A program made the position numbers and the translations under genes. This document shows, piece by piece, positions 7,577 to 13,102 of a stretch of 14,072 nucleotides of DNA (position 1 is its first letter; the number at the start of each line of letters is the position of its first letter). The DNA is from Sphingomonadaceae bacterium (GTDB lineage: Bacteria > Pseudomonadota > Alphaproteobacteria > Sphingomonadales > Sphingomonadaceae), in the NCBI GenBank assembly GCA_019239785.1, contig JAFAZM010000346.1, forward strand, positions 1 to 14,072, given 5' to 3'. The notes beneath the pieces are model-generated. The model was not told the origin of the DNA. It was given only the letters and a program-made list of their open reading frames with translations, and searched no databases.

Positions 7577-8038
7577 ATGCCCGGCAAGACTCTGGCCGAC
7601 ATCGCCGAAAAGATGCGCGACCTGGATTTCTGCATGCTTTCGACCCGGACCGAAACCGGCGCCATCGCCTCCCGGCCGATGAGCAACAATCGCGAAGTCG
7701 ACTATGATGGCGACAGCTGGTTCTTCGCCTGCGACGACGCCCATATGATCGGCGAGATCGAGGCGGACCCGCGCGTCGGCCTCTCCTTCCAGGGCAAGGC
7801 CGGCCTGCTCGGCGCGCGCCCCTTCTTCCTGGCGATCGAAGGGCGTGCCGAGCTGAGCCGGGACAAGGGACAATTCGCCGTGCATTGGACCGAGGGGCTG
7901 GAGCGCTGGTTCAAGCAGGGCATCGATACGCCGGGCCTGGTGCTGATCAGGGTCCACGGCGAGCGCGCCCATTATTGGGATGCCGGCGAGGAGGGCGTGA
8001 TCCTGCTGGAAAGGGGCACGTTCGTCGGCGGACCCTGA
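7577..8038 (+). CDS. Pyridoxamine 5'-phosphate oxidase-like family protein (general stress protein 26 type)
   Basis: The 153-residue protein has the split-barrel flavin-binding pattern of the PNPOx-like stress-protein group. Segments are DFCMLSTRTETGAIASRPMS (about 17-36), then SWFFACDDAHMIGEIEADPRVGLSF in two parts (47-71), FLAIEGRAEL (84-93), and the C-terminal block W..GLERWFKQGIDTPGLVLI (104-124) followed by GERAHYWD. Members bind FMN, FAD or F420 and are often stress-linked; the reaction is unknown here, and it is not expected to be the true PdxH, which is longer. AAGGAG at 7566-7571 fixes the ATG at 7577. A hairpin and the acidic hypothetical gene follow downstream, possibly on the same transcript. 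Confidence 0.88.
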   Translation: MPGKTLADIAEKMRDLDFCMLSTRTETGAIASRPMSNNREVDYDGDSWFFACDDAHMIGEIEADPRVGLSFQGKAGLLGARPFFLAIEGRAELSRDKGQFAVHWTEGLERWFKQGIDTPGLVLIRVHGERAHYWDAGEEGVILLERGTFVGGP

Positions 8039-8040
8039 AC

Positions 8041-8089
8041 CCGCGCAAACGCCACGCGGAGCCTCGGCAGGCGCCGCACGTTTGCGCGG
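8041..8089 (+). terminator. Intergenic hairpin, possible terminator or processing site
   Basis: CCGCGCAAACG at 8041-8051 and CGTTTGCGCGG at 8079-8089 are perfect 11-base reverse complements enclosing 27 GC-rich bases. The hairpin begins three bases after the stop at 8038. No T-run follows, so it may attenuate or stabilise the message rather than end it. Confidence 0.5.
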
Positions 8090-8109
8090 AGCATTGAGGA
8101 GCAGCGACG

Positions 8110-8499
8110 ATGAGCGACATTCCCTGGAACCATGAAGCGAGCCTGATCCGCACGACCGGCGCCGGCGAGGAGGAGCTCGTCCGCCACGGCATCCTCCAGC
8201 AGCTCGTCGAGGGCTTCCTCGAGCTGGCGCCGGACGCGCAGCGCGGCCTGCTCCTCCGAGCCGCCGGCCCGGACTGGTGCCGCGAATGGGACGAGGCCCA
8301 GATTCGCGAGCTCGCCGCCAAGCCCGAAGCCACCGGCGCCTTCGGCCGCTGGGACAGCGAGACCGACCCCGACGAACCGGCCATGACCGAGCCCGAGGAC
8401 GAGACCAATCTGATCGAGGCCGGCGTCTCCGGGCCGACCCGCGCGACGGACGGCCAGGTCGGCCGGATCGGCTCGGAGGCGCCGGACGAGAGGCAATAG
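8110..8499 (+). CDS. Hypothetical acidic protein
   Basis: The 129-residue product has no signal peptide or membrane segment. The N-terminal half is helical (about residues 19-75, with GEEELVRHGILQQLVEGFLE and AQRGLLLRA). The C-terminal part after about residue 80 is low-complexity and acidic, rich in Asp, Glu, Pro and Thr, and probably disordered. I do not recognise the family. GAGGAG upstream supports the ATG at 8110. It lies 71 bases after the PNPOx-like gene, beyond a hairpin, and is convergent with the small gene ending at 8613. A cytosolic, possibly stress-related role can only be inferred from its neighbour. Confidence 0.7.
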   Translation: MSDIPWNHEASLIRTTGAGEEELVRHGILQQLVEGFLELAPDAQRGLLLRAAGPDWCREWDEAQIRELAAKPEATGAFGRWDSETDPDEPAMTEPEDETNLIEAGVSGPTRATDGQVGRIGSEAPDERQ

Positions 8500-8612
8500 A
8501 ATTCGCGGGCGCGGTGGCCGAGTTGGGCGATAGCGGCTTCGTGGCTACGACGGGCTGCCTTGCGTCGGGCGACAGCAGGCCGGCGCGCAGCGCCCCGACC
8601 TGCCTTGCCGTC

Positions 8613-8876
8613 TCAACGCGGACAGATGCGGTCGTGCAGGAAGTCGCCGGCCGCGATGACGCCGCGAATTGCGGCACGGACAATGCCGCCGACAGTGTCG
8701 CCGATGAACTGAAGCACCTGCTTCATCATCGGCCAGTTGCGGCAGAAGAAGTCCTTGATCCCATCGGCATCGAGCGCGACGGCTTCCGCGATCAGCGCTT
8801 CGCCGCTGTCGCCGACAAGGGCATTGGCCGTCACTGACTGAAGCTCGCGGCGATCAGAGTCACTGAGCTGGAACAT
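8613..8876 (-). CDS. Small hypothetical protein with amphipathic C-terminal helix
   Basis: The 87-residue product starts at the ATG at 8876, chosen because GGAGG stands five bases upstream on the minus strand. Longer in-frame starts (8888, 8981) lack this and add sequence that does not look natural. Residues 1-38 are polar and helical (LSDSDRRELQSVTANALV). Then come KDFFCRNWPMMKQVLQF and a glycine-alanine-rich amphipathic stretch, GDTVGGIVRAAIRGVIAAGD, ending in HDRICPR. The two cysteines, at 45 and 85, flank the helical region and could form a disulfide. No family is recognised. The composition resembles leader-plus-core peptides or small membrane-active proteins, but no modification or export genes are next to it, so this is only a possibility. 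Confidence 0.65.
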   Translation of the reverse strand: MFQLSDSDRRELQSVTANALVGDSGEALIAEAVALDADGIKDFFCRNWPMMKQVLQFIGDTVGGIVRAAIRGVIAAGDFLHDRICPR

Positions 8877-8996
8877 TCGAACCTCCATGATACGGCGCGT
8901 CGAGCCGCGCCCACCTGTTCCGCACCCTGCGGACGAGGCTGTGTAAGTGTGGCGGTGGGGACGGTCCGTGACCGGCGTCACGCCCCGGAGAGCATT

Positions 8997-9053
8997 GTGT
9001 GGTCCGAGGCCGTCGAGAGTGAATTGATCGATCGCATGAAGGCCCTGGCCTAG
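8997..9053 (+). other. Possible 18-codon micro-ORF or gene remnant ending in the repeat
   Basis: A GTG at 8997, preceded by GGAG at six-base spacing, opens a short frame reading WSEAVESELIDRMKALA. Its TAG stop is the first triplet of repeat copy 2, just as recQ ends in copy 1. The segment looks protein-like only from about 8997 on. It could be the tail of a lost gene, a micropeptide, or chance. Confidence 0.25.
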
Positions 9054-9156
9054 AGCGGTTTGTGATCTGATTGCATCAGATCAACCGCTCTAGGTTCTTG
9101 TTCTGTCGCGATTTCCGAGTCGTCAGATCATTCGATCTGACTGGAAATCGCTCTAG
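9051..9156. repeat. Dispersed two-hairpin intergenic repeat, copy 2
   Basis: This copy has the same length and fold as 6900-7005. The first 41 bases (hairpin 1) are identical. The differences fall in the linker (about six) and in the loop of hairpin 2 (CATTCG instead of GATGCC), while both stems are unchanged. Identity confined to stems fits a mobile or structure-selected element. No transposase is present. Confidence 0.85.
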
Positions 9157-9227
9157 CGCTCGGAGCGGGGCGGTGGCGCCCGCTTCCTCCTTCAGACTGA
9201 CGCCCTTCGGCAAATCCAATCTGAAGG

Positions 9228-9617
9228 TCAGATCGGAGATGCCGGAAATGGATCGTCCCGCAATCGGCCCAGGCTCTGCCGCGGTGCGTAGGGGCTTTCC
9301 TCGTTCACGTCATAATCGACGTCGGCAACGCAGGTCTGCCGCTGGCTGTGGCCGGCGCCAGCCTGCCATTCAGCCTCGACGGCCTCGATTTGGCTGAGCC
9401 CCGCCACGCGAAAGCATTTCCAAGCCGGCCGGCCGAGCGACCCCTTGCTCGTCTCGCCGCCGAACTGATAGCCGAGCACCTTCTCCACGCCTTCCACGTC
9501 GAGGCCCAGGATGATGGGGCACAGCAAGCGCGGGTGCCTGCCGTAGAGGCAGATCAGCGGAACCCGGTTTTCGATCGCCCACGCGAGCAGGCGATAGGAT
9601 GAGATGGACTTCGGCAC
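9228..9617 (-). CDS. Hypothetical protein, WYL-like segment
   Basis: The 129-residue frame opens with a GTG (9617) and has no clear ribosome site. Residues about 8-75 read like the beta-barrel of WYL-type ligand-sensing domains: LLAWAIENRVPLICLYGRH, PIILGLDVEGVEKVLGYQFG, then a WKCFRV..LSQIE block. The C-terminal 35 residues are polar and probably disordered. No DNA-binding helix-turn-helix is present, so this would be a stand-alone WYL-like domain or a truncated regulator. The family call is tentative and by pattern only. It lies 64 bases downstream of the VOC gene on the same strand and may share its transcript. Confidence 0.6.
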   Translation of the reverse strand: MPKSISSYRLLAWAIENRVPLICLYGRHPRLLCPIILGLDVEGVEKVLGYQFGGETSKGSLGRPAWKCFRVAGLSQIEAVEAEWQAGAGHSQRQTCVADVDYDVNEESPYAPRQSLGRLRDDPFPASPI

Positions 9618-9681
9618 GTCGTTGGCTCACGATGGCTATCTGCTCAACGCCCTTGGAACCGACCGGTTCGCATCGCCCGGT

Positions 9682-10098
9682 TCAATCCGCGAACTGCACC
9701 AGATCCCATTTGTTGCCGTAGAGATCGAGGAACACCGCGACCTTGCCATAGGGCTGGAGCGCGGGTGGCCGGATGAAGGTGACGCCCTTGGCGAGCATGG
9801 CGTCATGGTCCCGGTCGAAATCGTCGGTGGCGAGGAACAGGAAGACGCGACCGCCGGCCTGGTCGCCGACGAAGCGCGCCTGCTCGGGCGTCGCGGCGCG
9901 GGCGAGGAGGATGGCGGTCGCATGTTCCGGCGCGCCGGGAGGGCGGATCAGCACCCGGCGTTTGTCCTGCGCCGGCTGGTATTCGTCCGCGACCAGGGTG
10001 AAGCCGAGCTTGCCGCAATACCAGGCGATCGCCTCGTCATAGTCGCGCACGACCAGGGCGATGTGGGCGAGCCGCTGCCGCCTGACAGGCTCGCTCAT
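9682..10098 (-). CDS. VOC family protein (glyoxalase/bleomycin resistance/dioxygenase fold)
   Basis: The 138-residue protein has the vicinal-oxygen-chelate betaalphabetabetabeta pattern. RLAHIALVVRDYDEAIAWYC at residues 9-28, followed by GKLGFTLVADE, forms the first module. RVFLFLATDDFDRDHDAML and the closing VAVFLDLYGNKWDLVQF form the second. His12 is a likely metal ligand. Substrate cannot be read; relatives include lactoylglutathione lyase-like and fosfomycin or bleomycin resistance proteins. The start is ATG 10098, because it overlaps the stop of the upstream membrane-protein gene in the sequence ATGA, a classic translational-coupling arrangement. A longer frame to 10107 exists but is less likely. 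Confidence 0.88.
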   Translation of the reverse strand: MSEPVRRQRLAHIALVVRDYDEAIAWYCGKLGFTLVADEYQPAQDKRRVLIRPPGAPEHATAILLARAATPEQARFVGDQAGGRVFLFLATDDFDRDHDAMLAKGVTFIRPPALQPYGKVAVFLDLYGNKWDLVQFAD

Positions 10099-10334
10099 CG
10101 GGGCCACAGCCGCGCGGTCATGAGCACGCTGGCCAGCAGCAGCAGTCCGAAGAGCAGCGCCAGCAGCCCGTAAATCAGCACGGCGCCGTCGTCATAGACG
10201 ACGCCGTCGGCGCCATCATAGTAGCGGCCGGCCTCGTTGTAGGTCAGGGCGGCGCGCGCCCGCCACAGCCACGCGAGCAAGGACGCGCAGGCGGCAAGGG
10301 CCAAAGTGAGGGCGAGCGAAAGCGCCTTCTTCAC
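10095..10334 (-). CDS. Small two-helix membrane protein
   Basis: The 79-residue product has an N-terminal hydrophobic helix (about 4-24, ALSLALTLALAACASLLAWL) and a C-terminal one (about 52-74, AVLIYGLLALLFGLLLLASV). They are joined by a Tyr/Asp-rich loop (NEAGRYYDGADGVVYDDG). AACAS near residue 16 resembles a lipobox only weakly. The start is a GTG (10334) without a clear ribosome site, and its first base forms the end of a hairpin (10334-10358). The stop overlaps the VOC start as ATGA, so the two are likely made together. The family is not recognised; similar small inner-membrane proteins are common in sphingomonads. Confidence 0.7.
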   Translation of the reverse strand: MKKALSLALTLALAACASLLAWLWRARAALTYNEAGRYYDGADGVVYDDGAVLIYGLLALLFGLLLLASVLMTARLWPR

Positions 10335-10358
10335 CGGAGCCGCCCCGGCAGGCTCCGG
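10334..10358 (-). promoter_or_regulatory. Hairpin overlapping a GTG start codon
   Basis: CCGGAGCC at 10334-10341 is complementary to GGCTCCGG at 10351-10358 across a nine-base loop. On the minus-strand RNA the stem ends with the first base of the GTG start of the membrane-protein gene. It could reduce initiation or end transcription from the gene before it; no T-run follows. Confidence 0.35.
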
Positions 10359-10401
10359 GCTGCCAAGCTTTGTCGAGCCGGGCGCTGCTGGACGAGAGCG
10401 C

Positions 10402-11025
10402 TCATTGCGGTGGGGCGGCGTCGTTCGTCTCGGCGGACATGTTTTCCGACGCGCTCATGCCGCTGTCGGTTGCGTCGGTGGTTTCGGCATTGCTCGCCGC
10501 CGCAACGCTCGCCGCATCCTCCGCCATCTCGGCCGCGCGCCGCGCCGGTGCCAGCGCCGCGATTCGCTCCCGGTCCCAGGCGTCCGCAGCGGCAAAGGCC
10601 TGCGCGAAGCCGGCCAATACCTCCGCCTCGGCGGCGTGCGCGTCCGGGCACGACTGGCGGGCCGCGGCGAACAAGGCGAGCAGCCGCGTCCGGGCGGCCG
10701 CCACCCGCGCCGCGGGGGACGTCGGCCGCTCCGAATTGCCATATTGCTCGTTGCAGCCACCGATCGTCACATGGGCATTGCGCGACGGCTCGACCGGCAC
10801 GGCGCCTTCGACGAACTCGTAGGACACCACCCATTCCGGACCTTCATGCCGCAGCCGGATCGCGCGGCGCATCGGATCGTAATCCTCCGCGTCGGCGACG
10901 TCGTCGATCTGCCAGCCGGCGATATTCCGGTGGCGGTCCGGCGGCTGCGACGGGCGCGGGGCGGAAGGCGCGGCGGCGAGGAAGGCGACAGAGAGCAGGC
11001 AGACGGCTGGGAATGAAAGGTTCAT
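10402..11025 (-). CDS. Hypothetical exported protein
   Basis: The 207-residue product begins with a signal peptide (MNLSFPAVCLLSVAFLAAAPS), so it is probably periplasmic. A short folded region (about 35-95) contains IAGWQIDDVADAEDYDPMRR, EWVVSYEFVEGAVPVEP and a conserved-looking VTIGGCNEQYG. An alanine/arginine-rich helical stretch follows (105-175, likely coiled coil), then an acidic, serine- and alanine-rich tail with no predicted fold. Cysteines occur at about 92 and 125. The family is not recognised. It is divergent from the OmpA-like gene with a 105-base shared upstream region, and lies 67 bases upstream of the small membrane-protein gene on the same strand. Confidence 0.7.
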   Translation of the reverse strand: MNLSFPAVCLLSVAFLAAAPSAPRPSQPPDRHRNIAGWQIDDVADAEDYDPMRRAIRLRHEGPEWVVSYEFVEGAVPVEPSRNAHVTIGGCNEQYGNSERPTSPAARVAAARTRLLALFAAARQSCPDAHAAEAEVLAGFAQAFAAADAWDRERIAALAPARRAAEMAEDAASVAAASNAETTDATDSGMSASENMSAETNDAAPPQ

Positions 11026-11130
11026 CGCAGACCTCTCGCGACGGCGGCAGCAACGAACCTAGCACGCAGAACGCCAGACGCGAACAGCCCCCCGCTTTGC
11101 GCGAGCCGGCCGGTCGGATAGACGGGCCCG

Positions 11131-11604
11131 ATGCGTGGCTTTCTTCTGTCCATTGTAGTCATCGCTTCCGCCGCCGCGCCTTCACCCGCGGCCGCGCAGA
11201 CCGAAGCGCCCCCTGCGCCGAGGACATCGCCGCCGCCGCCGCCACAGATCGATTGTATGCCGGGCCCCTATATCGTCTTCTTCTCGCCCGGGAGCGCGAG
11301 GCTGCGGCCGGCTGCAGTGGAGATTCTCGACAATCTGATCAAAGATTCCCGGTCGCCTTGCGGGACCGGGGCGCTCGTGGTCGCGGGCCATGCGGACCGA
11401 TCCGGCCGCGCCTCCCATAATCTTGCACTTTCTCGGCGCCGCGCGGCGGCGGTCGCGCATTATCTGGAGGCGCACGGCATTCCGCGGGGAGAGGTATCCC
11501 TGCTGGCGTTCGGTGATAGCAGGCCTTTGGACGACACGAAGAATGGACTGCACGAGCCGGACAACCGCCGCGTGGAGATCACCGTCGGACCTGCGCACGA
11601 ATGA
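11131..11604 (+). CDS. OmpA/MotB C-terminal-domain protein, exported
   Basis: The 157-residue protein has a signal peptide (to about AAAQ, residue 23), a proline-rich linker (24-39, including PPPPPQ) and then an OmpA-like peptidoglycan-binding domain (about 45-155). The domain shows FFSPGSARLRPAAVEIL, VVAGHADRSG with Asp89, NLALSRRRAAAVAHYLEAHG, LLAFGDSRPL and DNRRVEI; the Asp and the NRRVEI arginines are the usual diaminopimelate contacts. There is no beta-barrel and no lipobox, so it is likely a soluble periplasmic peptidoglycan binder. Cys42 and Cys77 could pair. No ribosome site is obvious before the ATG at 11131. It ends back-to-back with the MerR gene: the stops together read TGATCA at 11602-11607. 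Confidence 0.88.
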   Translation: MRGFLLSIVVIASAAAPSPAAAQTEAPPAPRTSPPPPPQIDCMPGPYIVFFSPGSARLRPAAVEILDNLIKDSRSPCGTGALVVAGHADRSGRASHNLALSRRRAAAVAHYLEAHGIPRGEVSLLAFGDSRPLDDTKNGLHEPDNRRVEITVGPAHE

Positions 11605-12015
11605 TCACGCCCCGTCGAACGCCTCCAGGATCGGGCACGGCCCCTTGCTGCCGGCAGCACAGGTGGCGCGAAGCCGCTCCAGCGCAGTACGGGCGCGTTC
11701 GAGCTCGGCGATGCGGGTGTCGAGCGCGGCGATCCGGTCGCCCGCGAGTTCGCGCACGCGGGCGCGGTCGCCGGTGCGGTCGAGCGCGAGCAGCTCGCCG
11801 ATCTCCTCGAGCGTGAAGCCGGCCGCCTGGGCGCGGCGGATGAACAGCAGGCGCCGCACGTCCTCGCTCCCGTAGCGCCGCACCGCGCCCGCGCGCGGCG
11901 GCACGCCGAGCAGGCCGCGCCGCTGGTAATAGCGGACCGTCTCGACACCCACCCCAGCGGCTTGGCCAAGGCGGGCAATGGTCATCGAAAAATCTTTCGG
12001 TGGTGCAACATTCAT
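11605..12015 (-). CDS. MerR-family metal-responsive transcriptional regulator
   Basis: From the ATG at 12015 the protein has 136 residues; an ATG at 11985 giving 126 is also possible. GGAG seven bases before 12015 favours the longer form. The N-terminal winged helix-turn-helix reads IARLGQAAGVGVETVRYYQR, then AVRRYGSEDVRRLLFIRRAQ and GFTLEEIGELLALD. A dimerisation helix (about 87-117) and a metal-loop segment ATCAAGSKGPCPILEAF follow, with Cys119 and Cys127. Against Tn501 MerR the position of the first mercury cysteine (Cys82) is Arg84 here, so the three-cysteine Hg(II) site is incomplete. The Cys-x7-Cys loop is closer to CueR-type monovalent-metal sensors. It is divergent from the metallothionein-like gene across a mer-type operator and probably also controls itself. 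Confidence 0.9.
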   Translation of the reverse strand: MNVAPPKDFSMTIARLGQAAGVGVETVRYYQRRGLLGVPPRAGAVRRYGSEDVRRLLFIRRAQAAGFTLEEIGELLALDRTGDRARVRELAGDRIAALDTRIAELERARTALERLRATCAAGSKGPCPILEAFDGA

Positions 12016-12018
12016 CGC

Positions 12019-12049
12019 TTGACTCCGTACCACGGTACGGAGGCTAAAG
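12019..12049 (+). promoter_or_regulatory. MerR-type promoter/operator (19-bp spacer) for the metallothionein-like gene
   Basis: The -35 TTGACT (12019-12024) and -10 CTAAAG (12044-12049) are 19 bases apart, the overlong spacer on which MerR-family activators act by DNA distortion. Inside it lies a perfect dyad, CCGTAC at 12025-12030 and GTACGG at 12035-12040. These half-sites are the same as those of the mer operator of mercury transposons as I recall it. It sits between the MerR-type gene and the cysteine-rich peptide. Confidence 0.88.
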
Positions 12050-12086
12050 GACGATTCGCCACAAGGCAAATCGAAGGAGAAAGACG

Positions 12087-12191
12087 ATGACCAAGACCCA
12101 GAACGACAATGCCAAGCCCGCCTGCGCCTGCGGCTGTCAGGCCGGCGGCTGCCGCTGCAACCCGTGCACCTGCCGGAACTGCAGCTGCTGA
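12087..12191 (+). CDS. Metallothionein-like cysteine-rich peptide
   Basis: A 34-residue peptide begins at the ATG at 12087, with AAGGAGA at 12074-12080. The first 12 residues are polar (Asn, Lys, Gln). The rest holds nine cysteines at positions 13, 15, 17, 22, 24, 27, 29, 32 and 34, in the pattern CxCGC-x4-CxCxxCxCxxCxC. Such CxC and CxxC density without aromatic residues or histidine is typical of metallothioneins, which bind and buffer Zn, Cd, Cu(I) or Hg in the cytoplasm. Nine cysteines is also the number in three-metal clusters of the mammalian beta domain. It is shorter than SmtA/BmtA-type bacterial metallothioneins and does not match them outside the cysteines. Expression is expected to be switched on by the divergent MerR-type regulator. 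A hairpin follows at 12198-12225. The metal is not identifiable from sequence. Confidence 0.85.
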   Translation: MTKTQNDNAKPACACGCQAGGCRCNPCTCRNCSC

Positions 12192-12197
12192 ATAAGA

Positions 12198-12225
12198 CGG
12201 GCCGCGTCCGCGAGGGCGCGGCCCG
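12198..12225 (+). terminator. Hairpin after the metallothionein-like gene
   Basis: CGGGCCGCG at 12198-12206 pairs perfectly with CGCGGCCCG at 12217-12225 across a ten-base loop, starting seven bases after the stop codon. Only a weak T-containing tail (CCTTG) follows, but position and stem strength fit a transcript end. Confidence 0.6.
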
Positions 12226-12294
12226 CCTTGCCGCCGATCGAGTAGTGGTATCTTAATCGGGATGATCTAGCGCCCCCGATGGAAGGAGGGGCTC

Positions 12295-12570
12295 ATGCTC
12301 AAAGCTCTGGGATTCCGGTTGGGGTTCGTCCTGTGCCTGTCGCTGGTCATCCGGGTCGTGGGCGTGCTTTCGCCGCACCAACCCAAGCCTCCCGGGCAGA
12401 TGGTCGGGGTCAGCGACCGATACGGCGACGGTCATTTGCCGCCGGCCGATCCGGCGGGCATGGCGCCGACGAGCGGCAAGACCCGCAGTGCGTTCGGGCA
12501 GCAGGAGCAATCCCGAGAAATCTCGTTTGAGCCCGGCCAGCCGATGATCGACCCCACGCCGCGCCGCTGA
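12295..12570 (+). CDS. Small membrane-anchored or exported hypothetical protein
   Basis: The 91-residue product is supported by AAGGAGG six to seven bases before the ATG at 12295 and by a strong hairpin right after its stop. Residues 5-26 form a hydrophobic helix (LGFRLGFVLCLSLVIRVVGV), either an uncleaved signal anchor or a signal peptide. The rest is polar and proline-rich with no fold visible (PHQPKPPGQMVGVSDRYGDG onward), and would lie in the periplasm. The family is not recognised. It lies 103 bases downstream of the metallothionein-like gene on the same strand, beyond a hairpin, so co-expression is not assured. Confidence 0.65.
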   Translation: MLKALGFRLGFVLCLSLVIRVVGVLSPHQPKPPGQMVGVSDRYGDGHLPPADPAGMAPTSGKTRSAFGQQEQSREISFEPGQPMIDPTPRR

Positions 12571-12572
12571 CG

Positions 12573-12596
12573 GGCCGCGCCGCCGACGGCGCGGCC
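12573..12596 (+). terminator. Strong terminator-like hairpin
   Basis: GGCCGCGCCG at 12573-12582 and CGGCGCGGCC at 12587-12596 form a perfect ten-pair stem with the tetraloop CCGA, two bases after the stop at 12570, followed by TGGTTT. It lies between convergent genes and could serve both the small membrane-protein gene and the arr gene. Confidence 0.7.
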
Positions 12597-12623
12597 TGGT
12601 TTCGCGTTCGGATCGCTATCGCT

Positions 12624-13034
12624 TCAATCGATGATCTGGGCGCCGCCTTCGGCTTCCATCCGGGCAAGCGCCTCCTTCATTTCCTCGAGGCGCTCGGGAG
12701 GGTGGCCTTCCCATTGCTCGACCTCGCCAAGGATCCGGAGCGGCGCGCGGGAGCGGTAGGAGCTGGTCGGGTTGCCGGGGAATTTCTTGTCGGTGAGGTT
12801 GGGGTCGTCGAACCACTCGCCGGTCGGCTCGACGATATAGATCCGCTCGCGGCCTTCCCCCTTGGCCAGCTCGCACCCCCAGATCGCCGCGTCGAGCGTG
12901 GCCGAGAAATAGATCCAGGACAGCTTGCGCTCGGCATAATTGGACCTGAACCCGGGCGAGAGCAGGTCGCCCGGCTTCAGGTCGGCGCGCGTGCCGTGAT
13001 AGAAAGGTGGGACGGCGTCTGCGGCATAGGTCAT
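12624..13034 (-). CDS. arr: Rifampin ADP-ribosyltransferase (Arr family)
   Basis: The 136-residue protein matches the Arr family along its whole length: PPFYHGTRADLKPGDLLSPG near the N-terminus, SWIYFSATLDAAIWGCELA (39-57), ERIYIVEPTGEWFDDPNLTD (63-82), KKFPGNPTSSYRSRAPLRIL, and EVEQWEGHPPE. Arr enzymes move ADP-ribose from NAD+ to the ansa-chain hydroxyl of rifamycins, inactivating them in the cytoplasm. The three positions known to matter in mycobacterial Arr are present as His13 (FYHG), Tyr42 (IYFS) and an Asp of the DDPN segment (76-77). The frame is open to 13295, but homology begins at the ATG at 13034, giving the family's usual size; no strong ribosome site is seen. It lies 68 bases downstream of the interrupted gene at 13103-13432. 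Chromosomal Arr homologues in environmental bacteria need not give clinical resistance. Confidence 0.92.
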   Translation of the reverse strand: MTYAADAVPPFYHGTRADLKPGDLLSPGFRSNYAERKLSWIYFSATLDAAIWGCELAKGEGRERIYIVEPTGEWFDDPNLTDKKFPGNPTSSYRSRAPLRILGEVEQWEGHPPERLEEMKEALARMEAEGGAQIID

Positions 13035-13102
13035 CTTGGGCTGCTCATCCTTGCTGTCGCGGGCGGCAGGGTTCGCGGCGTTCACCTTCGACGGTGCTCT
13101 CT

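Noticed and set aside
8506..8610. tRNA-like start (GCGGGCGCGGTGGCCGAGTTGG)
   Set aside because: No anticodon arm, T-arm GGTTCGAATCC or acceptor pairing can be drawn; only the D-arm looks similar. The gap 8500-8612 holds nothing else I can support.
7094..8683. 529-codon minus-strand frame
   Set aside because: Crosses four better supported genes on both strands and has no domain or ribosome site.
9071..9397. Plus-strand frame of 108 codons
   Set aside because: It starts inside repeat copy 2 and then runs antisense to the WYL-like gene; no ribosome site.
9604..10173. Plus-strand frame of 189 codons
   Set aside because: Antisense to the VOC gene, whose fold pattern and coupled start are clear.
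10410..11420. Plus-strand frame of 336 codons
   Set aside because: Arg/Pro-rich shadow crossing the exported hypothetical gene and the OmpA-like gene in wrong frames.
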